Shown: in pieces, positions 28,254-37,106 of the stretch
Layout: each line of letters begins with the position of its first letter
Position numbering within the stretch: the first letter of the stretch is position 1
Source: Serinicoccus marinus DSM 15273
GTDB taxonomy: Bacteria; Actinomycetota; Actinomycetes; Actinomycetales; Dermatophilaceae
Direction: 5' to 3'
Length of the DNA stretch: 64,000 bases
Assembly: GCF_008386315.1 (NCBI RefSeq)
Contig: NZ_CP043808.1
Coordinates: 806,001-870,000 of the forward strand
Made by a program: the position numbers and the translations under genes
The notes under the pieces: generated by a model
Told to the model about the DNA's origin: nothing
The model's database searches: none
The model's input: only the letters and a program-made list of their open reading frames with translations

Positions 28254-29050
28254 TGCGTCGGCTCACCCTGGTCTCGGTGCTGCTGGCGGGGGCGACCGCC
28301 GCGGCGATCGTGGTCGACCTCGCCCGCCCGGGACTCGCCGACCCCGTCCGCGAGGCGGTGGCCGTCGCGGCGGCCCCCGCGCAACGGGTGCTCGCCGGGT
28401 GGGACGACGGGGAGCTGGCCCGGCTGAGCGAGGAGCGCAACGAGCTGGCGGCGCAGGTGGACCGGCTGGAGGCACGGGAGCGCGACGTCGTCGAGCTGGA
28501 CGCGCTGGCGCGCTCGAGCACGGTGGCCGCGGTGGACCGCCAGCTGCTGCCCGCGCGGGTGGTCGCCTTCGCCTCCGGCAGCTCCCCGGTCGGGTCACGG
28601 ACCGTCACCGTCGACGTCGGCCGCGAGGACGGCCTCGCGCCGGACCAGACCGTCGTGAGCGTCGACGGGCTCGTGGGTCGGGTCCTGCGGGTGGCCCCCC
28701 GCAGCGCCGACGTGCTGCTGCTCGGCGACGCGCAGGTCGTCGTCGGGGTGCGCTTCGGCGACGAGGGCGCGCTGGGCGACGTCCAGGCGGGCACCCCGCC
28801 CGAGCTGCCCCCGCGGGGCCACGGTGAGCTGACGCTCACCGCGCTCGGGGACAGCGAGATCGCCGTCGGGGACGAGGTGACCACCCTCGGGAGTCCGGAC
28901 GACATCCCCTACGTCGCAGGCATACCGCTCGGCACGGTGACCGACGTCGACCCCGACCGGGGACAGCTCGGCCGGACCGCCGTGGTCCGGCCGCACGTGG
29001 ACACCGACACCCTGGACCTCGTCGCCGTCGTGACGGTGGCGGACGGATGA
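28253..29050 (+). CDS. mreC: Rod shape-determining protein MreC
   Basis: A 265-residue bitopic membrane protein. There is a membrane anchor at the N-terminus (LTLVSVLLAGATAAAIVV), a coiled-coil (residues ~55-85, RLSEERNELAAQVDRLEARE), and the double beta-barrel MreC domain (ARVVAFASGSSPVGSRTVTVDVG, DGLVGRVLRVAPRSADVLLL). MreC links the MreB filaments to the penicillin-binding protein. An ATA isoleucine codon occurs in AGIPLG within GGCATACC. It is coupled to mreD by overlap at 29047. Confidence 0.93.
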   Translation: MRRLTLVSVLLAGATAAAIVVDLARPGLADPVREAVAVAAAPAQRVLAGWDDGELARLSEERNELAAQVDRLEARERDVVELDALARSSTVAAVDRQLLPARVVAFASGSSPVGSRTVTVDVGREDGLAPDQTVVSVDGLVGRVLRVAPRSADVLLLGDAQVVVGVRFGDEGALGDVQAGTPPELPPRGHGELTLTALGDSEIAVGDEVTTLGSPDDIPYVAGIPLGTVTDVDPDRGQLGRTAVVRPHVDTDTLDLVAVVTVADG

Positions 29051-29532
29051 TCCGCGTCCTCGGACCGACGGTGCGCGCCCTGCTGCTGGTGCTCGCGGTG
29101 CTGCTGCCGAGCGCGTGGCCCGCCGGACTGGCGCGGCCCGACCTCGTCCTGCTCGTCGTGGCCGCTGCCGCACTGCTGCACCGCCCGCAGGTGGGTCTGC
29201 TCGTCGGGCTGGTGGGGGGCTGGCTCGTCGACCTCGTCCCTCCGGGCGGCGAGCCGCTGGGGGCGAGCGCGCTCGGCTATGCCGCCGTGGGTCTCGGCCT
29301 GGGATGGGTCCGGCGGGCGCTCGTGATCTCCCCGCTCCTGCCGTGGGCGGCCACCGCGCTCGCCGCGGCCCTCGTGCTCGGGGTGCGTGGCGTCGGCGCG
29401 GCTGCCGGTCTCGGGAGGGCGCTGCCCGGTGAGCTCGTCTGGTCGTGGGTGGTCACCATGCTCGTCGCGGTGCTCGCCCTGCCCGTGCTCATGTCGCTCG
29501 AGCGGTGGATGACGGCACGGGGGTGGGCATGA
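29047..29532 (+). CDS. mreD: Rod shape-determining protein MreD
   Basis: A 161-residue polytopic protein with five hydrophobic helices (LLLVLAVLLPSAW, LVLLVVAAAALLHRPQVGLL, VGLVGGWLVDLVPPGG). The motif GGWLVDLVPPGGEPLGASALGYAAVG matches MreD. It overlaps mreC and mrdA by four bases each, so all four genes are translated as one unit. Confidence 0.88.
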   Translation: MIRVLGPTVRALLLVLAVLLPSAWPAGLARPDLVLLVVAAAALLHRPQVGLLVGLVGGWLVDLVPPGGEPLGASALGYAAVGLGLGWVRRALVISPLLPWAATALAAALVLGVRGVGAAAGLGRALPGELVWSWVVTMLVAVLALPVLMSLERWMTARGWA

Positions 29533-31607
29533 GCCCGTCGCCTCCGCGCCGGGGTCGACCCGCCCCGGTGCGGGTGCCCCGGCCGACGGTGACCCCGCCC
29601 CGCGTCCGGCGCCGTCGCTCGACGCGCCCGCTGTGGGCCGCCGTCGTCGTGGTGCTCCTGCTCGGCGGGGTCCTCCTCGGGCGCCTCGGCCAGGTGCAGC
29701 TGACCCGGCACGAGCAGCTCGCGACGCAGGCCGCGGAGGTGAGCACCCGTGAGGTGGTCACCCCCGCCCTGCGCGGCCGCGTGCTGGCGGCGGACGGCAC
29801 CCCCGTCGTGACCAACACCGCCTCGTCCGTCGTCACCGTCGACCCGCAGGTCCTGCTGGAGGCCGAGGACGAGGGCCGGGCGCTGATCGCCTCGGTCGCC
29901 GCCGCCCTCCGGCTGCCGGAGGAGGAGCTGTGGGGCCGCACCCGGGTGTGCGGCACCGAGGGTGCGCCGCCCGTGCCCGCGTGCTTCAGCGGGTCGCCCT
30001 ACCAGCCGGTCCCGATCGTCGACGATGTCGACCCGGTCGACGCCCTCGCCCTGCTCGAGCGGCCCGAGGACTACCCCGGGGTCAGGGTCGACAGCATCCC
30101 CGTCCGGGACTACCCGGCACCGGAGGGGATCAACGCGGCGCACCTGACGGGCTACCTCGGTCGGGTGACCGCGGCCGAGGTCGAGGCGGCGGACGGGGCG
30201 CTCGACCCCGAGGCCTGGGTGGGGCGCGCCGGACTCGAGGCGGTCTACGACGCGGGGGTGCGCGGGACGGCCGGCCGGACCACGGTGACCGTCGACCCGC
30301 GGGGCGTGGTCACCGGCACCCTCGAGCGGACCGACCCCGTGCAGGGGGCGGACCTGCGGACCCACCTCGACGTGGAGGTCCAGGCGGCGAGCGAGACCGC
30401 CCTGGTCGAGGCGGTCCGGGCCGCCCGTCGGGCGGGTGCGCCCGCGACCAGCGGCGCCGCGGTCGTGCTCCGCCCGGACACCGGCGCCGTGGTGGCCGCG
30501 GCCAGCTTCCCCACCTACGACCCCGGCCTGTGGACGCGCGGCGTGAGCGCGCGGGAGTACGACCGGCTTCTCGATCCCGACCGGGGGGCGCCCCTGGTCA
30601 ACCGGCTCGTCGCGGAGACCTTCCCGCCCGCGTCCACCTTCAAGGTCGTCACGCTGCCCGCAGCGCTGCAGACCGGCATCGACCCCGAGGGGGAGTATGC
30701 CTGCCCGGGCGCCGTGACCATCGCCGGGCAGCGGTTCACCAACTACGAGTCGGAGGCCTACGGCGAGATCGACCTGCCGCGCATCCTCGAGGTCTCCTGC
30801 GACACGACGTTCTACCGGTGGGCCTACGACCACTGGCGCCAGCTCGGCGGCCTGGGCGGCGGCGCGGAGGCCGACGCCCGGGACCGCTTCCTCGCGGTGG
30901 CCCGTGGGTTCGGGCTCGGGCAGCGCACCGGGGTCGACCTGCCCGGCGAGGTCGCGGGCACGCTGCCGTCGCGGGCGTGGAAGCAGGACTACTGGGAGAC
31001 CACCCGGGAGGACACCTGCGCGCGTGCCGAGGAGGGCTACCCGGAGGTCGAGGACGAGGACCGTCGGGAGTTCCTCGAGCAGCTGGCGGAGGAGAACTGC
31101 GTCGACGGGGGCCAGTGGCGGCCGGGGGACGCGGCCAACTTCTCCATCGGGCAGGGCGACGTCGCGACCACCCCGCTGCAGATGGCCGTCGTCTACGCCG
31201 CCGTCGCCAACGGCGGCCGGCTCGTGACCCCGCAGCTGGCCGACGCTCTGGTGCACGTCGACGGCACCGTGGTCGAGGAGCTGGAGCGGCCCGACCAGGG
31301 CAGTGTGTCGCTGGAGGACGAGACCTGGCAGATCCTGCGCTCGGGCCTCGAGGCGGTCGTCACCGACGGCACCGGCGCCGCCGCCTTCGCCGGCTGGCCG
31401 CAGGAGGCATACCCGCTGGCCGGCAAGACCGGGTCGGCCGAGTCCTTCGGGCAGGACGCGACCTCGTGGTTCGCGTCCTACGGCCCGGTCGAGGACCCGG
31501 AGTACGTCGTGCTCGTCATGGTCGAGCAGGGCGGCATCGGGTCCGACGTCGCGGCACCGGCCGCGCGGGCCATCTGGGAGACGTTGCGCGAGCAGGAGGG
31601 ACGATGA
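29529..31607 (+). CDS. mrdA: Penicillin-binding protein 2 (peptidoglycan transpeptidase)
   Basis: A 692-residue class B PBP of the elongation machinery. A basic cytoplasmic tail and a membrane helix (PLWAAVVVVLLLGGVLLG) precede the dimerisation domain and the transpeptidase domain. The active site is Ser369 in FPPASTFKVV, with SCDTTFYRWA as the second motif and AGKTGSAESFG as the KTG box. NFSIGQGDVATTPLQMA is also conserved. Segments rich in Asp/Glu (EEGYPEVEDEDRREFL) are insertions. rodA, the usual next gene, is absent; a broken GNAT gene follows. Confidence 0.93.
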   Translation: MSPSPPRRGRPAPVRVPRPTVTPPRVRRRRSTRPLWAAVVVVLLLGGVLLGRLGQVQLTRHEQLATQAAEVSTREVVTPALRGRVLAADGTPVVTNTASSVVTVDPQVLLEAEDEGRALIASVAAALRLPEEELWGRTRVCGTEGAPPVPACFSGSPYQPVPIVDDVDPVDALALLERPEDYPGVRVDSIPVRDYPAPEGINAAHLTGYLGRVTAAEVEAADGALDPEAWVGRAGLEAVYDAGVRGTAGRTTVTVDPRGVVTGTLERTDPVQGADLRTHLDVEVQAASETALVEAVRAARRAGAPATSGAAVVLRPDTGAVVAAASFPTYDPGLWTRGVSAREYDRLLDPDRGAPLVNRLVAETFPPASTFKVVTLPAALQTGIDPEGEYACPGAVTIAGQRFTNYESEAYGEIDLPRILEVSCDTTFYRWAYDHWRQLGGLGGGAEADARDRFLAVARGFGLGQRTGVDLPGEVAGTLPSRAWKQDYWETTREDTCARAEEGYPEVEDEDRREFLEQLAEENCVDGGQWRPGDAANFSIGQGDVATTPLQMAVVYAAVANGGRLVTPQLADALVHVDGTVVEELERPDQGSVSLEDETWQILRSGLEAVVTDGTGAAAFAGWPQEAYPLAGKTGSAESFGQDATSWFASYGPVEDPEYVVLVMVEQGGIGSDVAAPAARAIWETLREQEGR

Positions 31608-31978
31608 CGACGACACCGGACCCCGTCACGATCCGTGACGCCACCGGCGCCGACGCGGCGGGCTGCGCGGCGATCTACGCGCCCTACGTCCGGGACACCG
31701 CGGTCACCTTCGAGACCGACCCGCCGGACGACGTCGCCCTCGCCGGCCGCATCGCTGCCGCGCAGGACCGGCACGCGTGGCTGGTCGCCGAGCGGGACGG
31801 TGAGCTCCTCGGGTATGCCTACGCCGGCACCTACCGGCCCCGGCGCGCCTACGCCCGGACCGCGGAGACCAGCGTCTACCTGGTGCCCGAGGTGGTGGGA
31901 GCTGCCGCTCGCCGAGGACGTCGCGGAGCCCTGAGGGGTTCGGAGGCCGACCCTGGTTGCCGTAGGGTCGACGCGTGA
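31604..31978 (+). pseudogene. GNAT acetyltransferase, C-terminally truncated
   Basis: The ATG overlaps the mrdA stop. Residues 1-100 match the N-terminal half of phosphinothricin-acetyltransferase-like GNATs (VTIRDATGADAAGCAAIYA, TFETDPPDD, AYAGTYRPRRAY, AETSVYLVPEVVG). The acetyl-CoA-binding loop (RGxGxG/A) and last strands are missing, replaced by 25 Arg/Gly-rich residues that run into the ppc start. An alternative frame gives ELPLAEDVAEP and a stop, so an internal deletion is likely. It is probably inactive. Confidence 0.65.
31963..31968 (+). promoter_or_regulatory. -10 element of ppc (leaderless)
   Basis: TAGGGT ends six bases before the ppc GTG at 31975. The promoter lies inside the end of the broken GNAT reading frame. 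Confidence 0.5.
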
Positions 31979-34773
31979 GCGAGCCGACGTCCACCGACCC
32001 CATCAGCCCCGAGCTCCGTGCCGACGTCCGACGGGTCTCCACCCTGCTCGGGCAGTCGCTCGTGCGGCACCACGGGCAAGAGCTCCTCGACGCCGTGGAG
32101 GAGGTGCGGCTCGCCGCCAAGGCCAGCAAGGAGGGGGACGAGCAGGCCGCCGCCGACGTCCGCCGGGTCCTCTCCGGCCTCCCGCTGGACCAGGCGACCG
32201 ACCTCGTCCGGGCGTTCTCGGCATACTTCCACCTGGCGAACGCCGCCGAGCAGGTGCACCGGGTGCGCACCCACGCGGCCCGCAGCGAGGACGAGGGCTG
32301 GTTGACCTCCGCGGTCCGGGACGTCGTCGAGCACGGCGGCCCCGAGTTGCTGGCCAGCAGCGTCGCCGAGCTGGACATGCGGCCGGTCTTCACCGCGCAC
32401 CCGACCGAGGCGTCGCGGCGCAGCGTGCTGACCAAGATCCGGCACCTGTCCGACCTGCTCGCGACGACCACCGAGCCGGAGACCCTCGCGCGGCGGCGCC
32501 AGGACCGCGAGCTGGGCGAGCTGGTCGACCTGATCTGGCAGACCGACGAGCTGCGGCAGAATCGCCCGACCCCGCTCGACGAGGCGCGCAACGCGATGTA
32601 CTACCTCGACGAGGTGCTCACCACGACGATGCCGAACCTGCTCGGGCACCTGTCCGACCTGCTCGCCGAGCAGGGCGTCCGCATGGATGCCTCCCGCTCG
32701 CCGCTGCGCTTCGGCAGCTGGATCGGCGGGGACCGGGACGGCAACCCCTACGTCACGCCGGCGGTCACCCGCGAGGTGCTCACGCTGCAGGGCACGCATG
32801 CCATGAAGGTCGCGCTCGCGCTGGTCGATGTGCTGATCTCGCAGGTCTCCTCCTCCACCCTGGTCGTCGACGTCGAGGAGGAGCTCCTGGCGTCGGTGCG
32901 CGAGGACCTCGCGCACCTGCCCGGCCTCGACAAGCGGGTGCTTGAGCTGAACGCCCAGGAGCCCTACCGGCTCAAGCTGACCTGCGTACGGGCCAAGCTG
33001 CTCAACACGCGCCGTCGCTTCGACGCGGGCACGCCGCACGAGGAGGGACGCGACTACGCCTCGGTGGACGAGGTCGTCGCCGACCTGCAGGTGGTCGCCG
33101 ACTCGCTGCGCCGGCACGGCGGGGAGCTGGTCGCCGACGGGCGGCTGGCGCACGCGACTCAGACCATCGCCTCCACCGGCCTGCACCTGGCGACGCTCGA
33201 CGTGCGCGAGCACTCCGAGAAGCACCACGAGACGCTGGCGCCGATGCTGGACGCCGCCGGGGCTGCGGGAGAGGCGGGCTACGACGCGCTGGACCGCGAG
33301 GAGCGGCTGGAGCTGCTCGGCGCCGAGCTCGGCTCGCGCCGCCCGCTGCTCACCCGGGCGGCACCCCGGGAGAAGACGCTGGCCGTCTTCGACGAGATCC
33401 GGCAGGCGGTCGCGACCTACGGTGAGGACGTCGTCGAGACCTACATCATCTCGATGACGCAGGGACCAGACGACGTGTTGGCGGCGGCCGTGCTCGCGCG
33501 GGAGGCCGGGCTCGTCGACCTGCACGGCGACGCCGGGGGCGAGGGCGCCTTCGCGCTCATCGGCTTCGCGCCGCTGCTGGAGACGATCGACGAGCTCCGC
33601 GGTGCCGCGGCGCTGGTCGACTCGATGCTGTCCACCCCGGCATACCGCGAGCTGGTGCGGCTGCGCGGGGACGTCCAGGAGGTCATGCTCGGCTACTCCG
33701 ACTCCAACAAGCAGGCGGGCGTGCTCACCAGCCAGTGGGGCATCCACCAGGCGCAGCGGGCGCTGCGCGACGTCGCGGCGAAGCACGGCGTGCGGCTGCG
33801 GCTCTTCCACGGTCGCGGCGGCTCGGTCGGCCGCGGCGGCGGCCCGACCTACGACGCCATCCTCGCCCAGCCCAACGGGGTGCTGGAGGGCGACATCAAG
33901 TTCACCGAGCAGGGTGAGGTCATCTCCGACAAGTACTCGCTGCCGGCCCTCGCGCAGGAGAACCTGGAGCTGTCTCTCGCCGCGGTCCTGCGCGCCTCCG
34001 CGCTGCACCGCGACCCACGGACCACCGCCGAGGAGCGGGAGCGCTACGGCGCGGTCATGGACGTGGCCAGCGACGCCGCCTTCGCGGCCTACCGCAGCCT
34101 CATCGACGACGAGGACCTGCCGGCCTACTTCGTCGCGGCGACGCCGGTCGACCAGCTGGGCGCGCTCAACATCGGCTCCCGCCCGAGCAAGCGGCCGGAC
34201 ACCGGCAAGGGCCTGGACGGGCTGCGGGCGATCCCGTGGGTCTTCGGCTGGACCCAGACCCGGCAGATCGTCCCGGGGTGGTTCGGCGTCGGCTCCGGGC
34301 TGCGGGCGGCGCGCGAGGCCGGGCACGGCGAGACGCTGCACGAGATGCTGGAGCACTGGCACTTCTTCCGCTCGGTGATCTCCAACGTCGAGATGACCGT
34401 CGCCAAGACCGACCTCGGCATCGCGGCGCACTACGTCGACACCCTCGTGCCGGAGGAGCTGCGGCACGTCTTCGCGGCCATCCGCGAGGAGTTCGAGCTC
34501 ACCGTCACCGAGCTCAAGGCGCTGACGGGGGAGGATGACCTGCTCGACGACCAGCCGGTGCTCAAGCGCACGCTGGCCGTCCGGGACAACTACCTCGACC
34601 CGATCTCCTACCTGCAGGTGGAGCTGCTGCGCCGGCTGCGCGAGCGGCCGGACGACACGGCCTCGGCCGACGAGGGGGCGGCCGGACCCGGCGACGACGA
34701 GGTCGACGAGCTGCAGCGTGCGCTGCTCGTGACCGTCAACGGGGTGGCGGCAGGTCTGCGCAACACCGGCTGA
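31975..34773 (+). CDS. ppc: Phosphoenolpyruvate carboxylase
   Basis: A 932-residue anaplerotic enzyme making oxaloacetate from PEP and bicarbonate. The catalytic His142 is in [14 protein letters not shown] and Lys579 in [17 protein letters not shown]. The glycine loop [20 protein letters not shown] and the C-terminal QSTG-like end GLRNTG are present. The GTG start is set by the -10 box six bases upstream and by family length. It is monocistronic, with nei starting 37 bp after the stop from its own likely leaderless promoter. Confidence 0.97.
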   Translation: MSEPTSTDPISPELRADVRRVSTLLGQSLVRHHGQELLDAVEEVRLAAKASKEGDEQAAADVRRVLSGLPLDQATDLVRAFSAYFHLANAAEQVHRVRTHAARSEDEGWLTSAVRDVVEHGGPELLASSVAELDMRPVFTAHPTEASRRSVLTKIRHLSDLLATTTEPETLARRRQDRELGELVDLIWQTDELRQNRPTPLDEARNAMYYLDEVLTTTMPNLLGHLSDLLAEQGVRMDASRSPLRFGSWIGGDRDGNPYVTPAVTREVLTLQGTHAMKVALALVDVLISQVSSSTLVVDVEEELLASVREDLAHLPGLDKRVLELNAQEPYRLKLTCVRAKLLNTRRRFDAGTPHEEGRDYASVDEVVADLQVVADSLRRHGGELVADGRLAHATQTIASTGLHLATLDVREHSEKHHETLAPMLDAAGAAGEAGYDALDREERLELLGAELGSRRPLLTRAAPREKTLAVFDEIRQAVATYGEDVVETYIISMTQGPDDVLAAAVLAREAGLVDLHGDAGGEGAFALIGFAPLLETIDELRGAAALVDSMLSTPAYRELVRLRGDVQEVMLGYSDSNKQAGVLTSQWGIHQAQRALRDVAAKHGVRLRLFHGRGGSVGRGGGPTYDAILAQPNGVLEGDIKFTEQGEVISDKYSLPALAQENLELSLAAVLRASALHRDPRTTAEERERYGAVMDVASDAAFAAYRSLIDDEDLPAYFVAATPVDQLGALNIGSRPSKRPDTGKGLDGLRAIPWVFGWTQTRQIVPGWFGVGSGLRAAREAGHGETLHEMLEHWHFFRSVISNVEMTVAKTDLGIAAHYVDTLVPEELRHVFAAIREEFELTVTELKALTGEDDLLDDQPVLKRTLAVRDNYLDPISYLQVELLRRLRERPDDTASADEGAAGPGDDEVDELQRALLVTVNGVAAGLRNTG

Positions 34774-34810
34774 GAGGGCCGGTGCCGGCGCTGCGTGAGA
34801 GCATCGGGTC

Positions 34811-35647
34811 ATGCCCGAGGGACACACGCTGCACCGGCTCGCCCGCGCCCTCGACTCCGCCTACGGTGGCACGACGCCGCAGGTCAGCAGCCCGCAGGGC
34901 CGCTTCGCGCAGGAGGCCGCCGTCCTGGACGGGCAGGTCGTGGACGGGTCGTGGGCCCACGGCAAGCTGCTCTTCGTCGACTTCGCGCAGGGGCGCAGCC
35001 TCTACGTCCACCTCGGGCTCATCGGCAAGTGGTTCGTGCTGCCGGTGGAGCCGCCAGGCAGCGAGCCGCCCGCGACCGGGCAGGTGCGGCTGCGGCTGCT
35101 CTCGGACACCCGGGTCGCCGACCTGCGCGGCCCGATGGCCTGCGAGCTCGTGGACGAGGCGGAGGTGGACCGGCTGGTGCGGCGGCAGGGGCCGGACCCG
35201 CTGCAGCCGGTGGGCGGGCTGAACGACCCGGACGAGGCATACCGGAAGATCCGCCGCTCGGGCAAGACCGTCGCCGAGCTGCTCATGGTCCAGACGGTGC
35301 TCGCCGGGGTGGGCAACATCTATCGCTGCGAGGTGCTGTGGCGGCACCGGTTGCACCCGCTCAAGCCCGGCCGCTCGCTCAAGCCGGCATCCTGGCAGCT
35401 CATCTGGGAGGACCTCGTGCGGCTTATGCCGCTGGGGGTGCGGACCGGCACGATCATCACCCTCGACGACGTGGCTGCGGACACCGAGGCGGCCCTGGAG
35501 CGCGGCGAGCTGCCCGACGTGCCCCGCGAGTTCGCCGTCTACAAGCGCACCGGTCAGCCGTGCCTGCGCTGCGGCGCGAGCATCCGGCACAAGGTCGTCG
35601 CCGGCCGCAACCTCTTCTGGTGCGGCAACTGCCAGCGCCGCACCTGA
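34811..35647 (+). CDS. Fpg/Nei family DNA glycosylase (Nei-like)
   Basis: A 278-residue bifunctional DNA glycosylase/AP lyase for oxidised bases. The mature N-terminus PEGHTLHRLA carries the catalytic Pro2 and Glu3; this PEGHT form is that of Nei2/EndoVIII rather than MutM (PELPE). The helix-two-turn-helix is AELLMVQTVLAGVGNIYRCE and the zinc finger is CLRCGASIRHKVVAGRNLFWCGNCQ. The ATG is six bases after a GAGCAT hexamer, so the transcript is probably leaderless. The C-terminal Cys4 finger is complete. Confidence 0.93.
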   Translation: MPEGHTLHRLARALDSAYGGTTPQVSSPQGRFAQEAAVLDGQVVDGSWAHGKLLFVDFAQGRSLYVHLGLIGKWFVLPVEPPGSEPPATGQVRLRLLSDTRVADLRGPMACELVDEAEVDRLVRRQGPDPLQPVGGLNDPDEAYRKIRRSGKTVAELLMVQTVLAGVGNIYRCEVLWRHRLHPLKPGRSLKPASWQLIWEDLVRLMPLGVRTGTIITLDDVAADTEAALERGELPDVPREFAVYKRTGQPCLRCGASIRHKVVAGRNLFWCGNCQRRT

Positions 35648-35659
35648 GGTCCCCTCCCG

Positions 35660-35727
35660 CCTGAGCAGAGAGATGTGCCCGAGGCAGGCGCTGCAACCCC
35701 CGCGTGGCACACCCTTCTCTGCTCAGG
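35660..35727. repeat. 68-bp palindromic repeat, copy 1
   Basis: Ends CCTGAGCAGAGA and TCTCTGCTCAGG form a 12-bp inverted repeat. The interior shares CCGAGGCAGG...TGCAACC with copies 2 and 3, also exactly 68 bp. It starts 12 bp after the nei stop. A lone right end (CCTCTGCTCAGG, 35746-35757) follows it. Confidence 0.85.
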
Positions 35728-35778
35728 CTCCGGTCTACGTGCCTTCCTCTGCTCAGGTCCACCTGCGGATACTGCACC

Positions 35779-35787
35779 TGTGGACAA
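35779..35787 (-). promoter_or_regulatory. Consensus actinobacterial DnaA box
   Basis: TGTGGACAA, inside the longer shared string CCTGTGGACAAGT, lies 39 nt before the ATG of the second DUF559-type gene, exactly as upstream of the first (7604-7612). Confidence 0.5.
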
Positions 35788-35826
35788 GTCCGGCGCTGAG
35801 TCGTCGCGGCGCGGCAGGCTGGTCCC

Positions 35827-36786
35827 ATGAGGGGCGACGCGATGGACCCGCGGGTGGGTCGGCTGCTGGAGGTGCACCCGCACGGGCTCACGACGGCCCA
35901 CCTGCACCGTGCCGGTGTGTCCGACACGGTCATCCGGAGCCAGGTCGCCGCGGGGGTGCTCCTCCGCCTGCGCCGGGAGGTCCTCGTCGACCGGCGGGTA
36001 TGGGAGGCGTCGCCCCCGCGGGAGCGTCATCGCCTGCGCGCGCTCGCGGTCGCGGGTTCGCTGACGTCGCTGGGCACCGAACCTGGGCAGGTCGCACTCA
36101 GCCACCGCAGCGGGCTGGTGGTTCAGGACCTGGACGTGCACGGTCTCGACGACGAGGTCCACGGGAGCCGCGTGGGCTGCGGCCGTGGCCACCGCTCGGG
36201 AGGCCTGTGGGTGCACGCGCCGGTGCCGCCGGGACAGGTCACCGACCAGGACGGTATACCCGTGGTCCGGCCCGCGCTCGCCAGCCTCCAGGAGGCCGTC
36301 GTGCACGGCGCCGAGTGCGGGCTGGTCGCCGCCGACTCGGCCCTGCGGGTCGGCGCCGCGACCCCGGAGGAGCTCCGCTCCCTGGTCGACCTGTCGTGCC
36401 TGCGGCGTGACCGGCCTGCAGCGTGCCTGGTGGCCGACCTGGCCGACGGCAGCCGGGAGAGCGCCGGGGAGTCACGCACGGCCTGGCTGCTGCACCTGCT
36501 CGACCTCGAGGTCGAGTGCCAGGTCGAGATCTACGACCCCGCCGGCTGGCTGGTGGCGCGGTCGGACTTCCGGATCAAGGGCACGAACGTCCTGCTGGAG
36601 TTCGACGGCCGGGTGAAGTACGACGACCGGGACGTGCTCATGGCTGAGAAGGTGCGCGAGGACCGGCTGCGGGAGCTGGGCTACGAGGTCGTGCGACTCA
36701 CCTGGGCAGACCTGGCCACGCCGGGGCTCGTGCGGGCCAAGATCCGGCAGGCCCTCGCGCGGGCGTCCCTCCGCCGACCGGCCTGA
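35827..36786 (+). CDS. DUF559-type endonuclease domain protein (AbiEi-like N-terminus), second copy type
   Basis: A 319-residue protein. Residues ~10-45 are a winged-helix of the AbiEi type (RLLEVHPHGLTTAHLHRAGVS). Then come a middle domain (VALSHRSGLVVQDL, PVVRPALASLQEAVVHG) and a C-terminal DUF559 nuclease domain (ESRTAWLLHLLDLE, LVARSDFRIKGTNVLLEFDG, DVLMAEKVREDRLRELGYEVVRLTW). The ExE/DFR...EFDG acidic residues of the PD-(D/E)XK core are kept. Its architecture is like the product of 7654-8631, but the sequence is clearly different. No toxin partner is adjacent. It stands between copies of a 68-bp palindromic repeat and has a DnaA box upstream. The second ATG at 35842 is an alternative start. 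Confidence 0.8.
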   Translation: MRGDAMDPRVGRLLEVHPHGLTTAHLHRAGVSDTVIRSQVAAGVLLRLRREVLVDRRVWEASPPRERHRLRALAVAGSLTSLGTEPGQVALSHRSGLVVQDLDVHGLDDEVHGSRVGCGRGHRSGGLWVHAPVPPGQVTDQDGIPVVRPALASLQEAVVHGAECGLVAADSALRVGAATPEELRSLVDLSCLRRDRPAACLVADLADGSRESAGESRTAWLLHLLDLEVECQVEIYDPAGWLVARSDFRIKGTNVLLEFDGRVKYDDRDVLMAEKVREDRLRELGYEVVRLTWADLATPGLVRAKIRQALARASLRRPA

Positions 36787-36797
36787 GCGCTGGTGCG

Positions 36798-36880
36798 CCG
36801 GGGCCGCCGGTGCTTCCGGTCCCGCCGGGGCCGCCGGTGCTTCCGGTCTCGCCAGGGCCGCTGGTGCTTCCGGTCCCGCC
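36798..36880. repeat. 27-bp tandem repeat, three units
   Basis: Three units of a 27-bp sequence containing GGTGCTTCCGGTC lie just after the DUF559-type stop and run straight into repeat copy 2. The first two are nearly identical and the third is diverged. The 320-bp gap 36787-37106 contains only this array and two 68-bp repeats; I see no gene in it. Confidence 0.85.
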
Positions 36881-36946
36881 TGAGCAGAGAAGGCTGGCCC
36901 AGGCAGGGGTTGCAGCGCGTGCGTCGGGCACGTTTCTCTGCTCAGG
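36879..36946. repeat. 68-bp palindromic repeat, copy 2
   Basis: Ends CCTGAGCAGAGA and TCTCTGCTCAGG. The interior contains GGCCCAGGCAGGGGTTGCA and GTGCGTCGGGCACGTTT, shared almost completely with copy 3. Confidence 0.88.
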
Positions 36947-36970
36947 TCGGGTGGGGGTGGCTGTGTCCCT

Positions 36971-37038
36971 GCTGAGCAGAGAAATCTGGCCCAGGCAGGG
37001 GTTGCAACCTGTGCGTCGGGCACGTTTATCTGCTCAGG
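36971..37038. repeat. 68-bp palindromic repeat, copy 3
   Basis: Same orientation and length as copy 2, 92 bp further on. The outermost base pair is changed (GCTGAGCAGAGA) and one base differs in the right end (ATCTGCTCAGG). The conserved interior shows that it is a repeat family rather than a chance hairpin. Confidence 0.88.
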
Positions 37039-37106
37039 TCGGCGATGGGCGGGTGCGGGCCGGAGTGGGCGGCCGCGGGGGCACGGTGGCGCCCGGCGGG
37101 GGTGGC

